DNA of 64,000 bases from Desulfosporosinus orientis DSM 765 (GCF_000235605.1 NC_016584.1:3702001-3766000); one strand, 5' to 3'. Shown: positions 42,868 through 51,462, numbered from the stretch's first letter. Notes: generated by a model not told the origin, from the sequence alone. Numbers and translations are program-made.

Positions 42868-43986
42868 CTAAGACTTTAAGTTTTCAGGGTTCAAGTCCTC
42901 AAGTTCAGGTAAAACGAAGCGCCCGTCTTTGCGAATTAAAGTTCCGTCAAAATACATTTCTCCGCCGCCATAGTCCGCTCTTTGAATACAAACCAGATCC
43001 CAATGAACTGCCGATTTATTGCCATTATTGCATTCATCGTAACAAGACCCTGGAGTAAAGTGAAAACTCCCATCGATTTTTTCATCAAAAAGTGTGTCTT
43101 TCATAGGAGTGCTAATGAATGGATTCACTCCTATAGCAAATTCTCCGATAAACCGTGCCCCTTCATCCGTATTGAAAACCGACTCTATCCGTTCTGTATC
43201 GTTGGCTGTTGCCTTAACGATTTTTCCCTTTTCAAAATTCAAGACAATATTATTATAAGCAAATCCTTGGTAAAGGGAAGGTGTATTATAGCTGATCTGT
43301 CCATTGACGGATTCCTTTAAAGGAGCACTGAATATTTCTCCGTCGGGAATATTCAAATGACCATCGCACTTTATGGCAGGCATGCCTTTAATAGAGAATT
43401 CCAAATCCGTTCCAGGACCAACAATATGTACTCGATCCGTTTTCTCCATCAAAGCTTTTAACGGGTCCATGGCCACGGACATTTTCGAGTAATCCAGATT
43501 GCAGACATTGAAGTAAAAATCTTCAAAGCCCTCAATACTCGTATTGGCTAACTGAGCCATAGCTGCATTAGGATATCTTAATACACACCAGCGGGTATGG
43601 GGAACGCGCTGTTCCGAATGAACGGCCTTTTGATAGTGGGAAGTATAGATTTTCAAGCATTCGCTGGGAACGTCTGCCCACTCGTTGACATTCTCTCCGC
43701 CCCGAATGCCGATATAAGCCTGCATCTCTTTCATACGGGCTAAATCCCAGCGTGTCATGGCCTGAGCTTGCTCCACAGAGAATTCTTTTAATAGTTCCCG
43801 TTGTAGGGTATGATTAATAGTAGACACAAAGGGCAATCCCCCCGCCCGATAGGCATAACCAACGAGGGCTTGGGCAAGAGGAATATCCGGTCCTGTCACT
43901 TCAATCAATATCTTTTCCCCAGGTTGAAGGGCAATTGAATAATTAATTAATGAGTCTGCAAGTTTTTCGATACGAGGATCTTTCAC
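42868..43986 (-). CDS. M29-family aminopeptidase
   Basis: 372 residues, AmpS/AmpT type metallopeptidase. The N-terminus 'PRIEKLADSLINYSIALQPGEKILIEV' and metal-site motifs 'AEFAIGVNPFI'-like ('GEFAIGVNPFISTPMKDTLFDEKIDGSFHFTPG') and 'SAVHWDLV' are conserved. The GTG start is preceded by AAGGAGG. Cytoplasmic removal of N-terminal residues is expected. Confidence 0.9.
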   Translation of the reverse strand: MKDPRIEKLADSLINYSIALQPGEKILIEVTGPDIPLAQALVGYAYRAGGLPFVSTINHTLQRELLKEFSVEQAQAMTRWDLARMKEMQAYIGIRGGENVNEWADVPSECLKIYTSHYQKAVHSEQRVPHTRWCVLRYPNAAMAQLANTSIEGFEDFYFNVCNLDYSKMSVAMDPLKALMEKTDRVHIVGPGTDLEFSIKGMPAIKCDGHLNIPDGEIFSAPLKESVNGQISYNTPSLYQGFAYNNIVLNFEKGKIVKATANDTERIESVFNTDEGARFIGEFAIGVNPFISTPMKDTLFDEKIDGSFHFTPGSCYDECNNGNKSAVHWDLVCIQRADYGGGEMYFDGTLIRKDGRFVLPELEDLNPENLKS

Positions 43987-44077
43987 GTTTGGGCCTCCTT
44001 ATTAGCATTATGGATCGACTATTGAGCATTATTATTATTCTTCACAGTACATAATTTTCCTTTTTATTAGGAGAATT

Positions 44078-44128
44078 ATGTTAAAAGTATGTTCACTCAA
44101 TGAATTTTTACTCCAATTTCATATTTAA
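44078..44128 (+). CDS. Possible 16-codon leader peptide before the RluA gene
   Basis: ATG 44078 is preceded by TAGGAG at 4-5 nt and opens a 16-codon frame (MLKVCSLNEFLLQFHI) that ends 19 bp before the pseudouridine synthase start. It is too short to judge on codon use. It could be a translated leader or chance. Confidence 0.2.
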   Translation: MLKVCSLNEFLLQFHI

Positions 44129-44147
44129 AAACATAACTGGAGGAATT

Positions 44148-45062
44148 ATGAATACACCACCGGCACTCTGGGAATATCGTTTAGGACCAGACGACTCTGG
44201 CCAAAAATATTTATCCATCCTTCTCCACAAATTTCACTTTTCCATTAAACTGTTAAACAGGCTGAAGAAAGGGGAACGAGTTTGGGTCAATGGCAAATTC
44301 ACATATTTAACCTCTCGGGGCAAAGAAGGGGATCTGTTATCCGTTGAACTTTTTCCCGATGAAGAGGCTACCATCAAGGGTGAAGACCTGCCCCTTGATA
44401 TTCTTTTTGAAGACGAATACTTGTTGGCAGTCAACAAACCCGTGGGACAAGTGGTTCATCCAAACAACCGCTATCCTACGCAAACCTTAGGTAATGCCGT
44501 CATCGGTCATTGGGAACGCAGAGGAGAAAATCGCTTGTTTCGTCCCATTCACAGGATTGACCGCAATACTTCAGGAGTGGTTGTTATCGCCAAAAATCAA
44601 TTCGCTCATCAACAACTGGCATGGCAGCTGGAACGCGGACATATCCATAAACGCTACCATGGTTTTGTTCAGGGAGTGGTAGCTGAAAATGAAGGAACTA
44701 TCGACGATTCTATTGGGTTTGCTCCCAACAGCTTTATCAAACGTCAGATTGATCCCAACGGTATCTCGGCCCGCACTTGTTTTCGGGTTCTTCACCGTTA
44801 CCCTACGGCAACCTTTCTTGAGTTTATCTTAGAAACCGGCCGTACTCATCAAATCCGTGCCCACTGTGAGGGCTTTGGCCATCCCTTGCTCGGAGATGAC
44901 CTTTATGGAGGAGATACAACCTTTCTTACCCGCCATGCCTTGCACTCTTCAATGTACGCATTTCTCCATCCTGCAACGGGACTCCCTATCATCATCAGAG
45001 CTCCTTTTCCTAAGGATCTTCGTGATTTGCTTATCCACTTGAAAGATTTTGTAACGGCATAA
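44148..45062 (+). CDS. RluA-family pseudouridine synthase
   Basis: 304 residues. An S4-like N-terminus (about 1-80) precedes the catalytic domain with 'RPIHRIDRNTSGVVVIAKN' carrying the catalytic Asp in HRxDRxTSG. 'LETGRTHQIRAHCEGFGHPLLGDDLYG' is typical. It modifies uridines in rRNA or tRNA; the exact site is not predictable. CTGGAGG lies 6 nt before ATG 44148; the upstream in-frame ATG 44100 lacks a site. Confidence 0.92.
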   Translation: MNTPPALWEYRLGPDDSGQKYLSILLHKFHFSIKLLNRLKKGERVWVNGKFTYLTSRGKEGDLLSVELFPDEEATIKGEDLPLDILFEDEYLLAVNKPVGQVVHPNNRYPTQTLGNAVIGHWERRGENRLFRPIHRIDRNTSGVVVIAKNQFAHQQLAWQLERGHIHKRYHGFVQGVVAENEGTIDDSIGFAPNSFIKRQIDPNGISARTCFRVLHRYPTATFLEFILETGRTHQIRAHCEGFGHPLLGDDLYGGDTTFLTRHALHSSMYAFLHPATGLPIIIRAPFPKDLRDLLIHLKDFVTA

Positions 45063-45100
45063 AAGCCGCCAACCCATTCAAAATTGATGGGCGGAGGCTT
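45063..45100. terminator. Probable terminator between the RluA gene and mscL
   Basis: Interrupted stem AAGCC / CC / CCCAT against ATGGG / GG / GGCTT with a short AT loop, between convergent genes. No strong T-run. Confidence 0.5.
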
Positions 45101-45112
45101 CAATTGTCTCTG

Positions 45113-45529
45113 CTAACGTTTTCGTAATAAATCCCTTATTTCTGTAAGAAGCTCTACCTCCGGACTTGGAACTGCCGGGGAAGGAGCTTCTTCCTTCTTT
45201 CTTTTCAGGGAATTCATGAGTTTTACCAACAAAAATATGGCGGCGGCTATAATCAGAAAGTCCAATGTCGTCTGAATAAAGGTGCCGATGTTCATTGTTA
45301 CAGCCTCTTGTATGACCTTTCCCGAAGCATCCGTCACCGGATCTTTAAGCTTAAGCTTGATATCGGTAAATTTTACTCCTCCCACAACCAGTCCAATGGG
45401 AGGCATGATAATATCAGCAACCAGAGAGGATACAATTTTGCCGAAAGCGCCTCCAATGATCACACCGACTGCTAAATCCACAACATTACCCTTGGTTGCG
45501 AACTCCTTAAATTCCTTGAGAAAACTCAT
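45113..45529 (-). CDS. mscL: Large-conductance mechanosensitive channel
   Basis: 138 residues, full length. '[35 protein letters not shown]' is the N-terminal helix and first membrane helix. The second helix is '[17 protein letters not shown]'. The cytoplasmic tail ends in a charged helix '[12 protein letters not shown]'. Homopentameric safety valve against osmotic downshock. AGGAGTG site before ATG. Confidence 0.96.
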   Translation of the reverse strand: MSFLKEFKEFATKGNVVDLAVGVIIGGAFGKIVSSLVADIIMPPIGLVVGGVKFTDIKLKLKDPVTDASGKVIQEAVTMNIGTFIQTTLDFLIIAAAIFLLVKLMNSLKRKKEEAPSPAVPSPEVELLTEIRDLLRKR

Positions 45530-45660
45530 CCTATCACTCCTTAACAGCTGAGGTAATACTAGTTTGCCCCAAATTCCAGTCTATCCACGGATTAATTTAG
45601 ACTGGTTTTTAAAAAATTGGGAAACATAACATAAAGCTGTCACATAAGGAGGGAATTCAA

Positions 45661-45756
45661 ATGACTTTTTTTCAAAAAATCCTCTGGAGAATTACTAAAA
45701 TAAGAAATTGGCTGATGCTGAGGTTCATAGTGCTCCGCAAACGCTGGAAAGTATGA
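45661..45756 (+). CDS. 31-residue strongly cationic peptide
   Basis: ATG 45661 is preceded by AAGGAGGG at 7 nt, an excellent site. The product starts MTFFQKILWRITKIRNW and ends in RKRWKV. It has 4 Lys, 5 Arg, 3 Trp, 3 Phe and no acidic residue (net about +9), and can form an amphipathic helix. It is the only plus-strand gene between two minus-strand genes. No terminator or firm promoter was seen. It could be a membrane-active toxin, antimicrobial or small regulatory peptide; I know no homologue. Confidence 0.5.
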   Translation: MTFFQKILWRITKIRNWLMLRFIVLRKRWKV

Positions 45757-45767
45757 GGCTTTGGCTC

Positions 45768-46517
45768 TTAGTCCTGTTCAGTTAATACCAAAGGACCGTC
45801 CTTGCCAATAGCGATAGTATGTTCATACTGAGCGGAAAGGCTGCCGTCTATCGTCCTGGCTGTCCAATGATTCGAATCAATCTTAAGGCGATAGGAACCA
45901 ATATTAATCATCGGTTCAATGGTAAAGACCATCCCTTCACGTAGTCTCTCTCCTCGATGAGGGCGGCCGAAATGAGGAACTTGTAAATCTTCATGCATTA
46001 TCTTCCCAATGCCATGGCCCATAAAGTCACGGACAACTGAGTAGCCTTCGGCTTCCGCATGGCTTTGGATGGCATGAGAAACATCTCCAATTCGATTGCC
46101 TATAACTGCAGCTTCAATACCTAAGTAGAGGCATTCCTTAGTAACCTTCAGCAATCGTTCTGCGTCTTGAGATAACTTACCTACAGGATACGTCCAGGCA
46201 GAGTCAGCAAGCCACCCGCCCAGGTTAACAACCATATCAATTCCGACAATATCACCCTCCTTGAGAGGTTCTTTAGTGGGAAATCCATGGCAAATTTCAT
46301 CATTGACAGACGCACAGGTAGCATAGGGATACCCCTTATATCCTTTTTGCTCAGGGGTTGCACCATGGGAACGAATAAACTTTTCCGCAAAGTTATCGAT
46401 TTCCCAGGATGTGATCCCCGGACGAATTAAGGAACGGAGTTCTCTGTGGCAGGCAGTCAAAACCTTAGCTGCATCAGCCATAAGTTCAATTTCTTTTTCA
46501 GTTTTGATAATTACCAA
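45768..46517 (-). CDS. map: Methionine aminopeptidase, type I
   Basis: 249 residues from TTG 46517, with GAGGAGG 9 nt upstream; the frame is open to 46562. 'IIKTEKEIELMADAAKVLTACH' is the family start. Metal and active-site residues appear in 'ICHGFPTKEPLKEGDIVGID', 'DSAWTYPVG', 'GHGIGKIMHEDLQVPHFG' and 'FTIEPMINIG'. Removes the initiator methionine. An essential-type gene here outside its common ribosomal operon. Confidence 0.94.
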   Translation of the reverse strand: MVIIKTEKEIELMADAAKVLTACHRELRSLIRPGITSWEIDNFAEKFIRSHGATPEQKGYKGYPYATCASVNDEICHGFPTKEPLKEGDIVGIDMVVNLGGWLADSAWTYPVGKLSQDAERLLKVTKECLYLGIEAAVIGNRIGDVSHAIQSHAEAEGYSVVRDFMGHGIGKIMHEDLQVPHFGRPHRGERLREGMVFTIEPMINIGSYRLKIDSNHWTARTIDGSLSAQYEHTIAIGKDGPLVLTEQD

Positions 46518-46664
46518 TGTTAGTGTCCTCCTCAATATGATCCTAAATCTTAGGCTACCCATATCTTATCATTACAAACATTAAGATGATAATGGTTTTT
46601 TGGAGTTTTTCAGGATAGCCTACCATGCCGCTGATGCGGAACGCCAGCAGAGGATGAAACGAGT

Positions 46665-46905
46665 GTGCTTCCAGGGTCGGGCAGCTTCGCCACATCCGTG
46701 CAAGTAAGTTAATTCGTGCGAAGACAGTGTCTTCGTACCGCAGCATTCCGAGGCTCGCCCATTCGCGGCTGCGAGCTCCGCCAAACCTCCGGGTAGTTCC
46801 TGGTGTAAACCAGGCTCCGCAATCCCCGCAGCCGCTTGTGGGCTTATACCGCCTCTCCATGCAATGGGTTCGCTCCTGTGGACGAAACTGCCCTGCCTTT
46901 CTTGT
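46665..46905. repeat. Dispersed structured repeat, copy D
   Basis: The longest copy. GGGCAGCTTCG (46679-46689) pairs with CGAAACTGCCC (46883-46893). The inner GCGGCTGCG (46765-46773) pairs exactly with CGCAGCCGC (46827-46835), different bases from copies A and B but the same pairing. About 45 bp of extra sequence, including a local GAAGACAGTGTCTTC hairpin, sits near the 5' end. It lies between map and the ATPase; 46518-47001 has no other gene. Confidence 0.8.
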
Positions 46906-46960
46906 CTATGGATTCTTTAGATGCATGTTTTTCGGGTCTTTATCAGGGTGACAAAGAGAG

Positions 46961-46987
46961 GAGCTGTTGCGAATTTTGCAACAGCTC
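46961..46987 (-). terminator. Terminator of the P-type ATPase gene
   Basis: GAGCTGTTGC pairs with GCAACAGCTC, 15 bp past the stop. The same core recurs in the terminator at 59540. Confidence 0.75.
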
Positions 46988-47001
46988 TTTATTAATCAAT
47001 T

Positions 47002-49677
47002 CTAAGCTTTTTGAGGATTTCCTTGAAACAGTCTCATAATCAGCTTTAGAGCTTCACTAAATATTACAATACTAAAGGTAAACCCTATCATCTTAACCCA
47101 CAAAGTTAAATCCAGCGGCACGGTTTTGAATACTTCTCCGCCAAATTGTGTTACCAGGACCTGAATGAAGAAGGTCAAGATGATGACTCCCACCATCATT
47201 TTATTTTTAAGCAGATTTGGGAAAATGCTTCTGACGCCAAACTCCCGGCTGTTAAAGGCATTCCAGAGCTGGAACAAGACAAAGGAAGTAAACACGATAG
47301 TTGATTGCTGAGCTTCTGTACCGCCGAGCAGTTGTGTATTCATGACAAACAACAGTGCAGCAACAATGAACATGCCATTGGCGACGATTTTCAAAAGCAT
47401 ATCTTTGGTTACAATCGATGCGTTACGCTTAATAGGCTGCTGTTTAAGCAAATGTTCTCTGGGAGGTTCAAGCCCTAAAGTCAGGGCCGGGGGACCGTCC
47501 ATGATAATGTTCACCCATAATAACTGTAAGGTCGTGAATGGCATGGCATACCCCATAACTTCTGCCAAAATGACGGTAAGAAAGGCGACAACATTAACCG
47601 TTAGCTGGAACTGGATAAAACGCTGAAAGTTCTCATAAATCCCTCTTCCCCATTTAATCGCCTTGACGATTGTTGAGAAAGAGTCATCCAACAACACAAT
47701 ATCCGATGCTTCTTTGGACACTTCTGTACCTGCAATTCCCATGGCAACACCGACATCTGCTGCTTTTAAAGCAGGTGCGTCATTAATTCCGTCCCCTGTT
47801 ACAACAACTGACGCATTAATCTCCTGTAAAAGCTTAACTACTCTCATCTTAGCCGTAGGATTTGACCTGGCAATAACCACAATCTTGGGAAGCTTGCTCT
47901 TTAATTCTTCGTCGCTCATGGCATCAATGTCTGTCACTTCCAAAACTAAAGAGTCTTCCTTGACAATTCCCAATTGAGTTGCAATAGCCCGGGCTGTGTT
48001 GATATTGTCTCCTGTCAAAATCTTTACGGTAATACCCGCCTGCCGGCAATGATTAATAGCTTCTTTGACATCCGAACGCAAGGGATCCTCGATTCCTACA
48101 AAACCGGTATATACCAGATTCTTTTCCACATTATAGATATCTTCCCATTGGGGTTCTTCAGCAAAATCAGTAAAGGCAAAGGCCAGAACTCTGCGGGCAT
48201 TATCCTGCAGATCTTTGATCTTAGCTTCGATTTCCTGGATGTGCTCCTGGGTCATCGGGATAATTACACCATTATATAAAATCCGGTTACAAATGCTTAA
48301 CACTTTTTCCGGCGAACCCTTGGTATAGAGTCTGAAGCCTTGATCCGTCTCATAAGCGGTGGACATCATTTTTCGGGCTGAGGTAAAATTGTACTCACTT
48401 ACCGGCTCACTATACTGTTTACGGTAGTGGAGATAGTTTACATTATTTTTGTCCGCGCAAACAAGGAGAGAACACTCCGTGGGATTTCCCAAGAACTCAT
48501 AGTTCTCTCCTTGTTGGGAAATATCCGCTGTGGAATTCAGACAAAAATTCATGAGCATTTCTTGATTGCGAAGCTGATCCACTGGAACCTCTTTGCCGTC
48601 AGACCAAACCTCAACCACGGTCATCTTATTTTCAGTCAGCGTTCCGGTTTTGTCTGAACAAATAACATTGACTGAGCCGATAGTTTCACAAGCAATCAAT
48701 TTTCGCACGAGGGCATTGTTTTTAGCCATTTTCTGCATATTAAAGGCCAGAGTGATGGCCACCATGGTGGGCAGACCTTCAGGTACCGCAGCAACAATCA
48801 AAGCCACTGAAGTTACAAAAGCATCTTTAATCCCTGGAAGCGCTGTTCCTATATTATCCAGGACAAGAATCCCCTGAGTGTACATCCGAAAGACTTCAAA
48901 AAGGAAGATTGCCGCCGCTACAATAGAGCCGATAATGGAAATCCGTTTGCCAAGATCCGCTAATTTCTCTTGAAGGGGGGTCTCTGCATTCAATTCACCC
49001 TTGAGCTCATCGGCGATTTTGCCCATCTCTGTTCTATCGCCGATGGAAGTCACAATGGCGATTGCCCTTCCTTCGATAACCATCGTCCCTGAGTAGAGCA
49101 TATTTTTTCGCTCTGCCAAGGGGCAATCAACTCGATCAATTTTAGAAGAATTTTTTGAAGCGGCTTCCGCTTCACCCGTTAGCATGGATTCATCAATTCC
49201 CAGGCTTGATGAATGGATGATCCTGGCATCAGCCGGAACTTTATCCCCGGTCTCTAAATGAATAATGTCTCCAATTGTCAATTCACTTTGGGAAAGCAAA
49301 ACAATTTCCTGATCTCGTACCACTTTCACATGAACATCTTCACTCAGCTTGGACAAGGCTTCAAAAGCTTTGTCCGACTTGCCTTCTTGAATAATTGAGA
49401 TAGAGGTTGCGATCAGAACTGCAGCAAAAATCCCTAAACCATCTGCAAGATGACCCATGGCTAAAGAAATGACACCGGAAATCAAAAGTATTAAAATCAG
49501 TGGCTCTTTTAGGCTGTCAATTATTTTGGCAAAGATACTATCCTTTTCTTTTGGCGTAAAGACATTTTTGCCATACTGTTTAATTCTTTTATCAGCTTCT
49601 ACCGCTGATAATCCCGTCTCTTCATTACTCTGTAATTCAATGATGACTTCTTCGGCTTCTTTTTGGAAAAAGTCCAC
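47002..49677 (-). CDS. P-type cation ATPase (Ca2+/Mn2+ exporter type)
   Basis: 891 residues, P2-type layout: N-terminal 'cation ATPase N' segment, A-domain 'MLTGEAEAASKNS', M4 with PEGLP ('AAVPEGLPTMVAITLAFN'), phosphorylation loop 'ICSDKTGTLTENKM', ATP-binding domain and hinge 'VVTGDGINDAPALKAADVG', and six more helices. 'NIIMDGPPALTLGLEPP' in M6 is typical of Ca2+ pumps. A yybP-ykoY-type Mn2+ riboswitch upstream suggests manganese export, as for L. lactis yoaB. GGGAGG before ATG. Confidence 0.93.
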   Translation of the reverse strand: MDFFQKEAEEVIIELQSNEETGLSAVEADKRIKQYGKNVFTPKEKDSIFAKIIDSLKEPLILILLISGVISLAMGHLADGLGIFAAVLIATSISIIQEGKSDKAFEALSKLSEDVHVKVVRDQEIVLLSQSELTIGDIIHLETGDKVPADARIIHSSSLGIDESMLTGEAEAASKNSSKIDRVDCPLAERKNMLYSGTMVIEGRAIAIVTSIGDRTEMGKIADELKGELNAETPLQEKLADLGKRISIIGSIVAAAIFLFEVFRMYTQGILVLDNIGTALPGIKDAFVTSVALIVAAVPEGLPTMVAITLAFNMQKMAKNNALVRKLIACETIGSVNVICSDKTGTLTENKMTVVEVWSDGKEVPVDQLRNQEMLMNFCLNSTADISQQGENYEFLGNPTECSLLVCADKNNVNYLHYRKQYSEPVSEYNFTSARKMMSTAYETDQGFRLYTKGSPEKVLSICNRILYNGVIIPMTQEHIQEIEAKIKDLQDNARRVLAFAFTDFAEEPQWEDIYNVEKNLVYTGFVGIEDPLRSDVKEAINHCRQAGITVKILTGDNINTARAIATQLGIVKEDSLVLEVTDIDAMSDEELKSKLPKIVVIARSNPTAKMRVVKLLQEINASVVVTGDGINDAPALKAADVGVAMGIAGTEVSKEASDIVLLDDSFSTIVKAIKWGRGIYENFQRFIQFQLTVNVVAFLTVILAEVMGYAMPFTTLQLLWVNIIMDGPPALTLGLEPPREHLLKQQPIKRNASIVTKDMLLKIVANGMFIVAALLFVMNTQLLGGTEAQQSTIVFTSFVLFQLWNAFNSREFGVRSIFPNLLKNKMMVGVIILTFFIQVLVTQFGGEVFKTVPLDLTLWVKMIGFTFSIVIFSEALKLIMRLFQGNPQKA

Positions 49678-49760
49678 GATTTAAACCTCCCTAAACATTA
49701 TTTCTATTTCGTAGGTTCTTCTAGTATTTACGAAACAATCACTCCTTACCTTTAAATCAA

Positions 49761-49875
49761 AAGTGCACTTTGATCAGCGGCCGCTAAACTGCACTTACAT
49801 TGGCCATGACTCGAAGATGTTCGAGGTCCAGAACACTGCCATAGCCGGCGAGGTGTCGGGATGCCAAGTACCCAA
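49761..49875 (-). other. GC-rich structured leader segment of unknown identity
   Basis: Lies between the riboswitch terminator and the ATPase start. It can fold into several stems: AAGTGCA (49761-49767) with TGCACTT (49790-49796) enclosing AGCGGCCGCT; GACTCGAA (49808-49815) with TTCGAGGTC; TTGG/CCAA-type closing arms; and ACAC/GTGT with GCC/GGC. The plus strand is also open for about 44 codons here (HFDQRPLNCTYIGHD...), without a start signal, so a coding remnant is the rival reading. Confidence 0.35.
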
Positions 49876-49896
49876 GGTTATACTTTCTGAGTAGTA

Positions 49897-50026
49897 TAAA
49901 AAAAGACTTTTAACACAGCCTGACGGCTATGTTAAAAGTCTTGTTACCACAAACTGGTTTACAAAGACAGGTAAGGCACCTTACCGGGTATGTTGCCTTT
50001 GTAATTACAACTACTCCCTCTTAACA
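49897..50026 (-). ncRNA. yybP-ykoY (manganese) riboswitch with terminator platform
   Basis: On the minus strand P1 is TGTTAAGAG (50018-50026) with CTTTTAACA (49930-49938). It is followed by GGGAGTAG (50011-50018) and the hallmark CAACATACCCGG (49984-49995). P3 is TTACAAAG with CTTTGTAA and P4 GGTAAGG with CCTTACC. The 3' strand of P1 is also the 5' arm of an intrinsic terminator (AAGACTTTTAACA / TGTTAAAAGTCTT, U-run at 49898-49904), so P1 and the terminator exclude each other. Mn2+ binding would favour read-through into the ATPase gene. Confidence 0.85.
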
Positions 50027-50032
50027 AAATTA

Positions 50033-50061
50033 AGTTTACCGTAAATTATTTAGCTTGTCAA
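50033..50061 (-). promoter_or_regulatory. Sigma-A promoter of the riboswitch-ATPase transcript
   Basis: Consensus TTGACA (50056-50061) and TAAACT (50033-50038) with a 17-bp spacer. Transcription would start at about 50026, exactly at the base of riboswitch P1. Confidence 0.75.
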
Positions 50062-50101
50062 ATATTTAATTAAATAAAATTAAATTTTTATTAAAATTAA
50101 T

Positions 50102-50806
50102 TTAAAAATGAGGAGTCAGCTCATGAATACTTTTTATCAAAGCCCCCATGAGACGATGAAAACCTTGAGGATTCTGGGCAGGTACACGAAATTGTTTATT
50201 TATCTCGATCTGCAGAGCCGGTATCCCCAGTTCCCGGGCCACGTATGAAGCCACACTATTAGGTTCAGAGACCTTAAAATAATCTCTTGAGATTTTTGGT
50301 AATCCGAAGTCTTGAAAATTCCCTTCTAGCAGGTTAGCTGCCCTCGTCTTACCTAACAGGTTCTTTGTCCTATTGGTTTCTATGTCTATATCAAATTCAC
50401 TCTCGCGAGCAGAACCATGAATATCCAATACATACTTCACATTTTGCCTGGCGCATAAATCGTGAATTTTTTCTTTGTAAATGCATGGATTATCCACATT
50501 GGGGTCTCCACCGTATAATTTCGTTGCCGCAATTGCTGAACAACCCGTTAACTTGTTGAGCAGGTAAACAATGGCACCTGTGAATTGATCGGACATCTTA
50601 ATCTTTTTTTGCCGGTAATGTCTAACTGCATGAGGAGCTGACACTAAAATCGGCACATCACCAACAGAAAACCAAAACGGATCTTCTTGTTTAGGATTAA
50701 CTCGCTTATCCGTTTTATAAAAATGAATTCTTTCCACATTGACAGCTTCTTCATTAAGGCGAGCTCTGCTGTACTCTTTTAGAACTTCTGCCTGCTTATC
50801 TTCCAT
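50102..50806 (-). CDS. N-formylglutamate amidohydrolase-like protein
   Basis: 234 residues. Zinc-peptidase-like motifs 'PILVSAPHAVRHYRQ', 'VLDIHGSARESEFDIDI' and 'ALQIEINKQFRVP' match the PF05013 family. The true substrate is unknown; with no histidine-degradation genes nearby, formylglutamate is not assured. GGGGG lies before ATG. It has a distant relative of similar fold, the PGA-hydrolase-like protein at 55355. No terminator of its own is seen before the riboswitch promoter. Confidence 0.78.
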   Translation of the reverse strand: MEDKQAEVLKEYSRARLNEEAVNVERIHFYKTDKRVNPKQEDPFWFSVGDVPILVSAPHAVRHYRQKKIKMSDQFTGAIVYLLNKLTGCSAIAATKLYGGDPNVDNPCIYKEKIHDLCARQNVKYVLDIHGSARESEFDIDIETNRTKNLLGKTRAANLLEGNFQDFGLPKISRDYFKVSEPNSVASYVARELGIPALQIEINKQFRVPAQNPQGFHRLMGALIKSIHELTPHF

Positions 50807-50862
50807 GTCTTACCCCCGAATCCAAGACTCTGATCAATTGCCCTTAATTCGTACATCGCCTA

Positions 50863-51261
50863 TTATTGATCAAGGCTTTTTTTCTTCCTGTAGCCTGTGA
50901 TATTTACTTGAGCGATGCTCTCACGATGTTCATTAAAAACCTCTACCTTATAATTAACAATTCTTGCCGATCCGGCAGCTTCTTTTGCTTCTGCCAGCAA
51001 AGACCTGCCGCCGGACGCTTTATAGTATGAGATATTGGCATTGATAGCCACCGTGATTTCTCCACAAGCATTTGCTGCAGCTGCAAATGCGAAATCCGCT
51101 AAGGTAAATATGGCTCCTCCCTGAATAATATCCACTCCATTTAAGTGTTTCTCGGAGATATCCATTTTAGCAACCGCATGCCCCGGTTTAACTTCTAAAA
51201 GCTCTATGCCGACAAAAGCAGCAAAACGATCATTTTCCATGAGTTTGGTGATACTTTCCAT
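50863..51261 (-). CDS. PaaI-type hotdog thioesterase
   Basis: 132 residues. 'HLNGVDIIQGGAIFTLADFAFAAAAN' is the PaaI/COG2050 active-site helix, where Asp is the usual catalytic residue. 'AINANISYYKASGGRSLLAEAKE' is the strand region. Probably hydrolyses acyl- or aryl-CoA thioesters as a homotetramer. Start taken at ATG 51261; the frame extends to TTG 51276. The ribosome binding site is weak. Confidence 0.88.
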   Translation of the reverse strand: MESITKLMENDRFAAFVGIELLEVKPGHAVAKMDISEKHLNGVDIIQGGAIFTLADFAFAAAANACGEITVAINANISYYKASGGRSLLAEAKEAAGSARIVNYKVEVFNEHRESIAQVNITGYRKKKSLDQ

Positions 51262-51462
51262 TATTATCCCAACCAACTTTCATTTTATTAGATTGTCTAA
51301 CAATAATCCCACCTACAAAATCCAGTCACAGTGCGGATTTTAGCAGTATCGCAAGAAGAATGCAGGACTTTAGCCCTATATACCTAAGACCTTCTATCTA
51401 TACATTTTAAATTTAAGCAATGTTACTATGAAATAAGATTTGATAATACGGAGGGGTCCTTT

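Noticed and set aside
43110-43150. Stretch resembling repeat motif GGATTCACTCCT within the M29 peptidase gene
   Set aside because: It encodes conserved family residues (IGVNPFIS) and has none of the flanking stems, so the match is chance.
49715-49891. Plus-strand open frame of about 44-59 codons upstream of the ATPase
   Set aside because: No start codon with a ribosome binding site and no recognised family. Kept only as a rival explanation for the structured leader.
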